Below are positions 1-8,312 of a DNA stretch of 15,102 bases, piece after piece. The position numbers and the translations under genes are program-made. The stretch's first letter is position 1; each line of letters opens with the position of its first letter. Source of the DNA: Euperipatoides rowelli (Eukaryota > Onychophora > Udeonychophora > Euonychophora > Peripatopsidae); assembly GCA_003024985.2 (NCBI GenBank), contig PXIH01S0009777.1; one strand, given 5' to 3'. The notes under the pieces are model-generated. The model did no database searches and was not told where the DNA came from. It saw nothing but the letters and a program-made list of their open reading frames with translations.

Positions 1-117
1 TACATATTGCAACCAGAAAAGGACAGTGTTAGAAAAATTCATTAATTATATCACGTAATATGAAAAACTTTGATGCGCGGTATTACCCGCTGCGCTGTAT
101 TCCCCCCACTTCCCCTA
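1..117 (+). repeat. 117-bp direct repeat, copy 1
   Basis: This segment recurs at 2406-2522 in the same orientation with only two differences that I can see: G versus A in the GCGCGG/GCGCAG block, and T versus G in GCGCTG/GCGCGG. It starts AT-rich and ends GC-rich, with TATTACCCGC followed by TATTCCCCCCACTTCCCC. The left edge coincides with the window edge, so the repeat may extend further left. The high identity points to a recent mobile or duplicated unit. Whether it is the end of a transposon, an LTR piece or a solo MITE is not decided by the sequence. Confidence 0.9.
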
Positions 118-535
118 TTGTTCATCTTAGCATGGATTAGGTGATTGACTTTCATATTGCATTATGATCAATCTCATTTACCCTTTTTTTTTTTTTGCCA
201 AAGTCCGGAAGTGCACAATAGGAACACAACAGTTTACATTGTTCATATATGATATTGCATTATCAACTTATACATTTTCCCATGGGGGTAATAAGTTCAT
301 AAGAACATAATGGATTAGGCAATTCGATTTATTAAGCTCTTTTAATATTGAAAATTAATTAATAATCTTTTATGCAAGCATGTTTAATATTTAGGTCACA
401 CACACACTTGGTATTGGAATTCTACAATGTCACAACTGGCTAGGTATGAGTATAAACCCTAATGCCAAGTGCTTTTATTTATAATAAATGAAGTTTGGAT
501 ATAATAGAATGGATGATAAAATGATAACCCATATA

Positions 536-579
536 ATGAAGTAGCTATTTGAAATTAATGAAGTAGCTATTTGAAATTA
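536..579. repeat. 22-bp perfect tandem duplication
   Basis: The unit at 536-557 is repeated exactly at 558-579. It begins ATGAAGTAGC and ends GAAATTA. Two identical copies in otherwise decayed AT-rich DNA indicate a recent slippage or replication event. No function is suggested. Confidence 0.9.
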
Positions 580-1721
580 AGGAATTTAACATTTGAGCTT
601 AAAATTTCTAGTCCGAGTAGATTTATCAAAGATAATAAATAAATTTCAGGTATTGATACTTGATACCATTTATTATACCTAAATCAATCTATTTTTATAT
701 ATATTAAAAAAAATCTATACCTTTTAGCAAAAACTATTCAAAATCTATCTCCTTTATGATACCCAAATAAAATACTATCTCAAATCAATAACAAGTTTCT
801 TATTATTGATTGACTAAAAAAATTGATGGCTATTAATCAATCAAGATCAATTTTCTAAAAAAAATATTTTTTAAAATGTTAGTAACATTCTACTTTTTTC
901 CCCTTTAGATTTCCTTTTGATCATACTCTACACATACTGAAATGGCCTTCGAAAATTTCTTCAGCTACTAAGAAAATAGGTAAGATTGATTAAAATTCAT
1001 CTGTATATAGAGTCACTGTATTAGTACCATTCTAATAGCTCCACCTTTTGGAGAAAACTAAAAACACTGTTATATTATTATTTCTTGAATGTAAGCCTAT
1101 TTAATATTCTTTAAATTCGTAAAGATTTTAGGATGAAACAAATGATCAAATTTACTATTGAAATAATTCTCAAATTATTTTTAGTTGAAACATCATCAGA
1201 GATGAAAGTGTATTAGAAATTATTATAGAAATACATTAAAAATATAATAGGATTGTCATTTATTTAAACCATATAAAGTTAATGGCTCCTAGTGGCTAGG
1301 ATTGCCATAGTCTTAGGTTCCAAAAATAGGCTACATTTAAAAAGCATTGGAGTTTAAAGATGTCACTACCAGAGGGGTCAAGTGAATGAGAATCCTGTGG
1401 GGGAGAAGGCATTAGAATAAAAGATTTTTAGGTACATATTTGGGGGATGTACATTGTACACTCTCCTCATCCCCTAGGGAGTCATAGTAATGAAGGACCT
1501 TGATGAAGTAAGGAATTAGGGGAGCAATAAATCTTTTTATGAGATAAATTTGTGTATTCTTTGTGCAAAATGTATATTTTTTCAAGCCTTAATTAAAAAC
1601 AAATATATTGGTAATTTAGACACACTCTATTCATTTTATGCAAACTAGTCTTAACAAATTTCAGGATTTCACTTGTAAGCTAGATCTTTGTTATGTTAAG
1701 ATTAAAGTTCATGAAAATCCC

Positions 1722-1744
1722 AAAAATAAATAAATAAATAAATT
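1722..1744. repeat. (AAAT)n simple repeat
   Basis: A short run of AAAT units, followed by an A-rich tract to about 1753. It could be an ordinary microsatellite or the tail of an old retroposed sequence; no retroposon body was recognised upstream. Confidence 0.8.
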
Positions 1745-2405
1745 AAAAAAACTATAAAATGAAAACAATAGTAATATTATTATTGTTATTATTAATTCTA
1801 GCTGAATGTACTGTACTGTAGATATTTCTGGTTGAATTTTATTTTATTTTATTTTTTTTTCATTTTTATTAATTTCCTAATAAATTTTCCAAAGCTCATA
1901 AAAATATCATTAGATCATTTAATAGTCAAGTAATAGTACCCCACTCCCCTCCCCGCCAGATTAATTACTTTTGTTAAAATGACAACTACAAATCTTGGAA
2001 ATGAAAACATTTTTTAATTGTTAACTAACTTAATAATAAAGGCATATAAAATACTGAAACTCATTGAATACATATTTGGGGTACAATACGTTTTTATCAG
2101 ATGGTAGGCTTAAGGAAATATCAAGATTTATTTTAGTGAAATAATAGATAAGACACTCACCTTCAATTTGGGTTATGGAAGAACACTTCGTTTTCTATAG
2201 ATATTGATCGATTTAACAAAAATGATCTCGTTAATGACCGTGTAAGCCATTATACCACCATTTCTCTTAGATACTACCTGGTGTATTTTACTATAAACAC
2301 GCAAGCTAATATCGGGGGGAGCAGTTAGTTTAATATTATGCTCTAGCGACTAGGGTTATTTTATTTATTATTTATTTTTTTATTTTTATTTATATCAATT
2401 ATTGG

Positions 2406-2522
2406 TACATATTGCAACCAGAAAAGGACAGTGTTAGAAAAATTCATTAATTATATCACGTAATATGAAAAACTTTGATGCGCAGTATTACCCGCTGCGC
2501 GGTATTCCCCCCACTTCCCCTA
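2406..2522 (+). repeat. 117-bp direct repeat, copy 2
   Basis: Second copy of the repeat at 1-117. In this copy GCGCAG and CTGCGC (about 2480-2500) form a six-base-pair inverted repeat around TATTACCCG; in copy 1 one stem pair is lost. The right edge of the repeat is also the point where the reading frame of the neighbouring pogo-like transposase pseudogene stops resembling its family. This edge is therefore a rearrangement or insertion breakpoint, or a deletion junction inside the pogo element. Confidence 0.9.
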
Positions 2523-3735
2523 AGCTTCTATTTGTAATTTCTGCAGGCATAAAATCATGATCTTCAAAAACATGATGGTTTGAAAGCCAAATTCCATTTT
2601 TTTTTTCAAACCCATTCACAGCAGTCGCCAGGCTACCTGCACGAAGGTATGCCTCGCAAAAGATTGATGTATTTGATACTGGGTAACAACACTCCCTGGA
2701 TGTGTTCTCAGCCAGTTCTGCAATTCTGGTAGTCTGGTTTTATGAACAAAATGTCAAAAGGTTGCATTCGATGTGCAGTGTGGTGGCAAGCAAATCATTG
2801 TCACAAAGTTTTCATGAGCTAAATTAATGTCTAGGTTTTACATAAGATACATGCCCATCTAAGATCATCAAAGCTGGATCTTGTTCTGTTGGTTTTACTT
2901 TGTCAAGTAAGTGCATGAACCACTGAGATTAATCCAGCCACTCTTGTGGCAGGCATAAATAGAACCAGGAGGAGCACCATCCATAAGTTTCATCTTCATC
3001 CTTTCCCATGGTAAAATGGTGGGTATTCTCCCCTAGCACTCATACAATGTACAGATGGAATACTCTCTTCCCCAGAATATGGGAGATTGATTACAACTTG
3101 CTTCTTCCCTTTCATTACAATGATCTTTGCATTGTTAGACTGAACAGTTGTTATACCTGCATTTTTCATCTACATTGAAGATTCTGCCAGGTGGAAAATT
3201 TGACTTATCCATTTCTTTCTATTATAAGTCAAAAATTTGCCCACATTAACATAATTAAATGCTGATGATGCCTGTGCTGCTGATGTAGATTCTGGACTGC
3301 ACAGAGACAACTGTGTATTTTGAGAAAGAAATGACATCAGCCAATCTTTACCTCCTTTTTCAAATTAATTGTTGAAATTATTAGTAATGTTGTTTCTTTT
3401 AGCTAGTTAAAACATTAGAATGGTAGAACCGCTATTTGGCCTGACAACAGCTAATGTGAGATCTCTGAGTATGTAATGTACCAGATTGGCTTCAATATCT
3501 TCTGGTAATGTATGTTTTCTACCCAATGTATTGTCCAAAGATTTCTGTAGTGACATCAGACAAGATTTCTTTACCATTCACTCCAATGTTATTTGGNGGA
3601 CACCAAATTTTTTACTGGCTTTCATGTAACCCATTTATTTATTTTTAACTGCAATAACAGCTTCAGCCATATTTGTTGGTGACCATTGCTTTCTTAAGTT
3701 CCTTTTCTTGTGATTTCTTGATATCTAAAAAGATC
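2523..3735 (-). pseudogene. Pogo/Tigger-like (DDE_1) transposase, decayed
   Basis: Remains of a transposase that would cut and paste its own element in the nucleus. On the minus strand the family's domains appear in order although frames change. A psq-type helix-turn-helix comes first (KKRNLRKQWSPTNMAEAV, then after a stop MGYMKASKKFGV, about 3600-3730). Next is the DNA-binding linker (GKDWLMSFLSQN at 3317-3354; PESTSAAQASSAFNYVNVGKF just below it). The DDE catalytic core follows, with FNVDE at 3165-3179, a frameshift, then NAGITTVQ, and the second Asp in LMILDGH at 2851-2871, followed by LPPHC. The C-terminal block AYLRAGSLATAVNGF lies at about 2610-2655. Two catalytic Asp residues survive, but several stops and frameshifts make it non-functional. 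The N at 3597 keeps the frame, so there it is probably one ambiguous base. Domain order and motifs make the family call firm; the exact start is uncertain. Confidence 0.9.
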
Positions 3736-3792
3736 TAAAAAGTGATATTTTATTTTAAAAACAATTTTTCCACATTTTCCTGTATTGTGGGC

Positions 3793-3843
3793 AATATGGG
3801 GTAGTACCCCATATTCCCTCACTTTTAAAACCCCATATTACCC
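3793..3843. repeat. Palindromic and direct copies of an AATATGGGG motif
   Basis: AATATGGGG at 3793-3801 faces CCCCATATT at 3807-3815 across the five bases TAGTA, making a perfect 9-bp inverted repeat. A third copy, CCCCATATTACCC, follows at 3831-3843, and a fourth stands at 4158-4170. They sit just outside the 5' end of the pogo-like gene. Terminal or subterminal transposase-binding repeats are the natural reading, but no clean target-site duplication was found to define an element end. Confidence 0.7.
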
Positions 3844-4157
3844 TCCAAACACATTTTAAACAAAATGGCTTCCTCCTACTATAACTTAGTATAATTAAAA
3901 GTTGAATGGCTACAGTGTTGTAGGATACTATGAGGAATTATTTCATGCAAAAGTATCTCATCTTTTTAGTAGTAAATAGCCAAAGATATAAAATAGAGTA
4001 AAAATAGCAGGAAAGTGGTAAACACTTTGATCTATCTACCATTTGAATGAATGCTTTTAGAGACAAGGCCTGCAGGATGGAAAAGACATAACAGTTGACA
4101 GTTGCAACAATACTCTCAAACTTCAGATGGCAGCATCATTTATGAAATAAAGGGATA

Positions 4158-4170
4158 CCCCATATTACCC
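4158..4170. repeat. Further copy of CCCCATATTACCC
   Basis: Identical to the 13 bases at 3831-3843 and 20 bp upstream of the first recognisable Harbinger residues. It may be an end sequence of the pogo-like element (2523-4170) or a motif used by the Harbinger element; the sequence does not decide. Confidence 0.55.
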
Positions 4171-4189
4171 ATCACCTTATTTACCCCAC

Positions 4190-4925
4190 TTTTTTTTCTT
4201 TATTATTATAGGTATCTGGCCACTGGGGCATATTTTGTTACTATGCAATACAATTTTTCTATGGGCAGAGCTACTATTTCCAATATTGTTCACGACACTT
4301 GTATTGCAATCTGGAATGTCTTATGTGACTTGGAAATGTCAGAAACATCAATCACCAAGTGGGTAGAGATTGAAGATGGTTTTTACCACAAATCCAAATT
4401 CTCTAAATGTTTAAGATGCCATTGATCGGAAACATATGCACTTGATGAACACAATTGCTCCGCATATTTCAACTATAATTTTTTTTTAAATTATTATGGC
4501 AGTGGTCAATTGTGATTATAGTTTTATTGCTATTGATGTTGGAGCCTAGGGGAGGGAATGGGACTGTACTGTTTTTAAATTCTCTGTTCTTAGTAGGTAT
4601 TAAATATATAATAACATACTTAACCTTCCAGCCCCTAGACCCTTTCCAAACTGAACACAAATGGTTGTAAGTTATTTTTACTTAGTTGATGAAACTTTTG
4701 CTCTTTATCGGATTATATTGAGGCCTTATCCTAGACTAGAAAACAGCTAGATGGTCATAGGCGAGTCTTCAACTATCGACTTAGTTCTGCCAGGTGATTT
4801 GTAGAATGTACCTTTGGCATTCTATGCAACAAGTGGAGAATGTTACACTCTGCAATTTTGGTGCAAGCTGACTTTGCATTCCAGATAGTGAAGGCCCCTG
4901 TGTTCTGCATAACTTTGTATGCCGG
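4190..4925 (+). pseudogene. PIF/Harbinger (HARBI1-like) transposase, decayed
   Basis: Remains of a PIF/Harbinger nuclease, which normally excises and inserts its element together with a Myb-like partner protein. Family blocks appear in order on the plus strand in changing frames: RYLATGAYFVTMQYNFSMG with ATISNIVHDTCIAIW (4210-4310), AIDRKH at 4418-4435, SAYFNYNFF at about 4458-4484, FIAIDVGA at about 4523-4547, VDETFAL at 4685-4705 (the family usually has GDEAF or similar), FNYRLSSAR at 4768-4794, VECTFGIL at 4801-4824 with the catalytic Glu, and DFAFQIVKAP at 4871-4900. The first 108 codons (from 4102) are open, but the stretch before 4190 does not resemble the family. Several stops and frameshifts show that it is dead. 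It lies divergently to the pogo-like remnant; no Myb-like partner gene was seen. Confidence 0.9.
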
Positions 4926-5048
4926 TGAGATATTTTTCATTTAAGGATAGCCTAACATTAATATGGATTCAATACCACTCCTGGGAAGAGGTCAGCACCA
5001 TCATGCAGAAGGTTTTGAGGTGAGAAGATCTTTCATTGATTACTTTTC

Positions 5049-5078
5049 CAGTCCTGCAGGCACTGTACCATGCCAAAA
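5049..5078 (+). repeat. 30-bp dispersed repeat, copy 1
   Basis: Begins CAGTCCTGCAGGCACTG and matches 6814-6843 at 26 of 30 positions in the same orientation. It contains the 8-bp palindrome CCTGCAGG, which also occurs at 4067-4074. It may be a piece of a repeat family too short to classify. Confidence 0.6.
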
Positions 5079-5190
5079 TGAGATGATATCGATATGAATG
5101 GGTGATTAATTACTTCGGAATAAGAACCAACTTATAATATGGAGATTTTATGATACTCCTGACCTGTATTTATACAAATACAAATATGAC

Positions 5191-5240
5191 GGACAACAAC
5201 AGACTATAGTCCAGCAAGGTTGTCCCTGCTGGACTATAGT
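5191..5240. repeat. Interleaved inverted repeats (hairpin with competing arm)
   Basis: ACTATAGTCCAGCA at 5203-5216 and its exact reverse complement at 5227-5240 form a perfect 14-bp stem with a 10-base loop. Part of that loop, extending into the following bases (GTTGTCC, 5218-5224), is the reverse complement of GGACAAC at 5191-5197. The two pairings interleave as in an H-type pseudoknot. Function unknown. Confidence 0.85.
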
Positions 5241-5539
5241 GCTTTAGTATTTTCTTTTCAAAAAAAAAACATTCACTATGATGATATATCGTGAATGATT
5301 TCTAGTTCCTTTTGACCAATAAGGATATAGGAAAACTATTACATTAATTACAGTATATCTTTTATTATAAATATAATGTTAATAAGTCATGCATAACAAA
5401 TATTAGATAATCAAAAATTAATCAAGACGTTATTATGATTTAAATTTGTTAAAGATTTTAATCATATTGTTCAATAATTGTGAGCATGAGTATCTTTTAG
5501 TTTTAAATTTTGTGCAGTATATTCACTCCCAACGTTTCT

Positions 5540-6277
5540 TGTAGAAGATTTTTAATATGTTTGTTGTGTATGGCTGTAAGTCAGTTCCATCTAAGAATTC
5601 TTTCATCTTATCAGAAAAATCTTGCAATGTTTGTTGACCATCTTCACACTGTTGAAAAATGTCACATTGCTAAAAAATGCTACGATTCTGATGGTGTCTG
5701 GAGGTGTTCTACCAATTTCTACCTTTTGTTTCCTATGTCTACTTTCATTTCAGAAGAGAACCGCTTTGGGATAGTTTTCCCTGTACAGAAGCTTGTTGAA
5801 TAGCTGTTGTATAAACAGCATCAGCAACCTGTAAATCTGAAATAGATGTGTTGACTCTTCCTTAGACACACAATTCCCATTTATCATTCCTATTATGACA
5901 GATCTTTATGATATTGTGCTTGAATTCTATATGATGAACAGTTATGACTTCTAAATTAAACCTATCCACATACAAGGATCTGGAATTGCTTTTTCACCCC
6001 AGAAAATTCACACCGTTTGATTTCTTACATGAGAACCAGGTGATCGTAACTTAATGCCTGCAGTTGTGTTTGAATCGTATTCATTTTTCTTCCTCCTAAG
6101 AGCATCAATTTTTCTTTTATTACAAAAGTATTTCCTACAATCTTTTTGATCTGGCTGAACATTGATAGAAACACTTCTTTCAATATCAGCACTGAAAATT
6201 GCCACGACTGGCTTGCTATTATTCAAATAATCTTTACATAAAGCACACTGATCTGTCTCATCAATAGTCGACTCCAT
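5540..6277 (-). pseudogene. Decayed gene of a dispersed invertebrate Cys-module family
   Basis: An open stretch of 89 codons starts with an ATG at 6277 and encodes CALCKDYLNN near the start and DCRKYFCNKRKI about 40 residues later, a Cys/His pattern that looks metal-binding. After a frame break the similarity to proteins I recall from invertebrate genome predictions continues downstream: ICHNRNDKWE (about 5878-5910), DLQVADAVY (about 5811-5838) and, in another frame, DKMKEFLDGTDLQPYTT (about 5562-5615). These proteins occur in many copies and are often linked to transposons, but I know no assigned function. The order Cys module, RNDKW block, ADAVY block, helical block fits one decayed gene of at least 740 bp. 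The initiating ATG is the only one that opens the Cys module. A plus-strand frame at 5510-5803 is treated as its shadow. Confidence 0.5.
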
Positions 6278-6530
6278 AGATGCACTTCACATTCATTCAG
6301 TATCACATCTGAAACAAACACAAAAAATTCCAGTTATATTCCAAGGAAGCATCTAGCTATACAAGGTAAAACAAACAAACAAACAAAGAATAGTAAAAAT
6401 GTGAATTAATATTTTATTTAAAAAAAGGAGCCTTGATGCAGTTATGATAGTCCAGACTTGCAGAATGGAAGCTGGTTTAGCCAGCCAAACATTATTGACC
6501 ATGGACACATAATTTTGTTTAGTGTTAACT
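6278..6530. other. Spacer with (AAAC)n run
   Basis: No gene seen. It contains (AAAC)n at about 6368-6387. The part next to 6277 would be upstream DNA of the decayed minus-strand gene; no promoter motif can be pointed to. Confidence 0.5.
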
Positions 6531-6600
6531 CAGTGTTTCCCAACCAGTGTTATGTGGAACTCTAAGGCTTTGCAACACATCATAAGCGGGTTCTGTGAGA
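6531..6600 (+). mobile_element. hAT-type terminal sequence (left end)
   Basis: CAGTGTTTCCCAACC opens a terminal sequence of the kind found on hAT elements, continuing with GTGTTATGTGGAACTC. It reads inward to the right. A related inverted end, CAGTGGTTCCCAAAC on the minus strand, starts at 14819. About 20 of the first 30 positions agree between the two, and the adjacent 8-bp flanks TGTTAACT (6523-6530) and TCTTAAGT (14820-14827) agree at 6 of 8. Whether they are partners or two unrelated hAT ends is open. Confidence 0.55.
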
Positions 6601-7529
6601 AAACATGGAACATATAAATGTTTTGGTCATTTCTTGTATATCGTTTTAGTAATTTATTACCAAGTCAAGTGAAAATCATTTAAGTTTGCACTCAAATTAT
6701 CAATTTATCTTCCAATTTATCTAAGAAAAATTTTCATACTTGCCAGTGGTGAAATAAGAATAAATTATTCTTATTAATGTTTCCCAGCGAGGGTGCAGTG
6801 ACTATTTATTTACAGTCCTGCAGGCACTGGACCGTGGCAAATTGTATTTTTACTAAGTTCCTTTCTTCCTTGTATATTTTACTCAGGTTTCTTTGTTCCT
6901 TGTAGCTATGGCAGCCATTTTGCAAGATATTTGAATAGTTTCCAGAGATCTGTAAAGAAAAAAAAAATCCCCAGTGCATACTAATAATAAAAGAAAATGT
7001 AGCCTACTTTTTTCCACACTGAGGCCGCACCCAGGATCAAATACCCTGTCCTGGTATATATGCACAAGCATTCTGTGGCCGAGTACATGACCAAGATGAC
7101 TTGACAAGAATAAATTATTGTGGGTGAAGAAAACAGAACAGTGGTCTAGTTAAAACACTTTCTTTCAGCTGTTAACTGCTGTTACCCAGGTTTCTTCACA
7201 TTTATAGTCTTTCCTCACCAGATCTCCGCTTTGCTTTGTCAAGACTTGAACACTCATGTTTGTTTGTTTGTTTTTAAAGTTTGATATAGAAATGAATAGG
7301 ACTAATCAAGTTTAGGGTCGTTTGCCATTTATAGAATAATATTGGAGTCTTTCCTAGTTTTATAATTATATCTTCCTGTCTGATTTCTTCTTATATAAAA
7401 TTAAAGTAAGGTGCCATTGTTTAAATTATTGAAATCTTGAAAGGAAAACATGTCAGTGAAGGAGAGAAAAGCGAAAAAAATAAAAATGCCATAATACAGA
7501 AAAAAATGCTTTAACTTATATAAGGTAAA
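6601..7529. other. Spacer, no gene seen
   Basis: AT-rich DNA with the second copy of the 30-bp dispersed repeat (6814-6843) and a (TGTT)n run at 7258-7275. Open frames of up to 74 codons on the minus strand (6883-7107) have no recognisable motif and an unconvincing composition, so they are not called. Confidence 0.5.
6814..6843 (+). repeat. 30-bp dispersed repeat, copy 2
   Basis: Matches 5049-5078 at 26 of 30 positions, same orientation. The central CCTGCAGG palindrome is conserved. Confidence 0.6.
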
Positions 7530-7681
7530 TATCTATCTACTGTATATACTGTACCTATCCATTTAACAATATGTCTATCTCTATTTATCTATCCATCCAT
7601 CGAGCAGTAGCCATTTATCCATCCATCCATCCTATTATAATCCATCCAATTTTCTATCTATCTCCTATGCCTATCTATCTA
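7530..7681. repeat. Degenerate (TCTA)/(TCCA) microsatellite
   Basis: A patchwork of ATCT, ATCC and ATCCATCC units, interrupted by unique bases around 7600-7611 and 7632-7650. It is an imperfect tetranucleotide microsatellite in which two related unit types have mixed. Confidence 0.85.
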
Positions 7682-8312
7682 GGAGTTTATGTGCAGGCGT
7701 GAGTGAGATAAGGTTAAAATGCGTTGGTTCTCCAAAAGTTTTTTAATTTTTTTAGATTTTTATCATAAATAAGTTAAAAATTTGCTTTAGTTTGATTTAT
7801 AAGCTCAGTTCAAGTAAGAAAAAATTAATTGGCATGAGGGTAAATTTAAATATGTGAGGACAGATTTAAAATCGAAGTCATCGAGCGGGAGAAAAACGTC
7901 ATGGTGGAACAAATGGATACCTTAGAATGAAGAGGACTGAAATGCCGAGGCGAGAGTATTCCTTACTATTACAACTCTTATTAATTAATTTATTTACTAA
8001 CGATTCTAAACTTTTAATTATAGTAATTTTTAACAAATTAAGCATTTTAAATAAAATATTCAAATGAATCTGAAATTTAGCTAAAGACGGCCTAACAACT
8101 TAATATACTGTAATTTATTTACTAACGAGTAAAAGTTTGCAACTAAAACTAATAATTTTTAAATTACTCATTATTTAAGATATAATTTTTAAATGAATTT
8201 TAAAATTAAATTAAACATAATTTCAATTTGCCATACAACTTTTAAGGCATGTTCCAATATAGCCTACAGTAGTTGCCTGTATACATTGAATGCATATTGC
8301 TTCATATTGCTT
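7682..8312. other. Spacer with diverged tandem repeat
   Basis: Mostly AT-rich. TAATTTATTTACTAACGA occurs at 7986-8003 and again at 8111-8128, and the following 80-100 bases of each are alignable, so this is an old duplication about 125 bp apart. A small GC-richer patch at 7850-7960 has a short, protein-like plus-strand frame but is too short to call a gene. Confidence 0.5.

Larger units (their letters stand above)
118..2405. other. AT-rich intergenic spacer, no gene seen
   Basis: No reading frame with protein-like content was found on either strand. The stretch holds homopolymer and simple repeats: poly-T near 183-196, (AAAT)n at 1722-1744, (TTTTA)n at 1835-1860 and TTTA/TTTTA runs at 2357-2394. 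It also holds a 22-bp tandem duplication at 536-579 and a small C-rich patch near 1939-1957. On the minus strand a good match to an animal 5' splice site (AAG/GTGAGT) lies at 2155-2163, but no coding exon could be recognised beside it. The region lies between the two 117-bp direct repeats and could be the body of a non-autonomous element. Confidence 0.6.
4930..5500. other. AT-rich spacer with short repeats
   Basis: No gene seen. It contains one copy of a 30-bp dispersed repeat (5049-5078) and a pair of interleaved inverted repeats (5191-5240). The rest is AT-rich, without recognisable coding content. The 3' end of the Harbinger element should lie here, but no inverted match to a left end was found. 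Confidence 0.5.

Noticed and set aside
2220-2270. tRNA-like A box (TGGTATAATGG) on the minus strand
   Set aside because: No good B box follows, and no acceptor stem or cloverleaf can be folded from the flanks.
2406-2525. Helitron 3' end (hairpin followed by CTAA)
   Set aside because: The hairpin is short, the following base is G rather than T, and copy 1 has CTAT at the same place.
4469-4660. 63-codon minus-strand ORF
   Set aside because: Antisense to the Harbinger remnant, with no recognisable motif.
5510-5803. 97-codon plus-strand ORF
   Set aside because: The opposite strand shows family-like blocks of the decayed Cys-module gene; this frame has no motif of its own.
6883-7107. 74-codon minus-strand ORF
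   Set aside because: No homology recognised, unusual composition, and length not exceptional given the number of frames examined.
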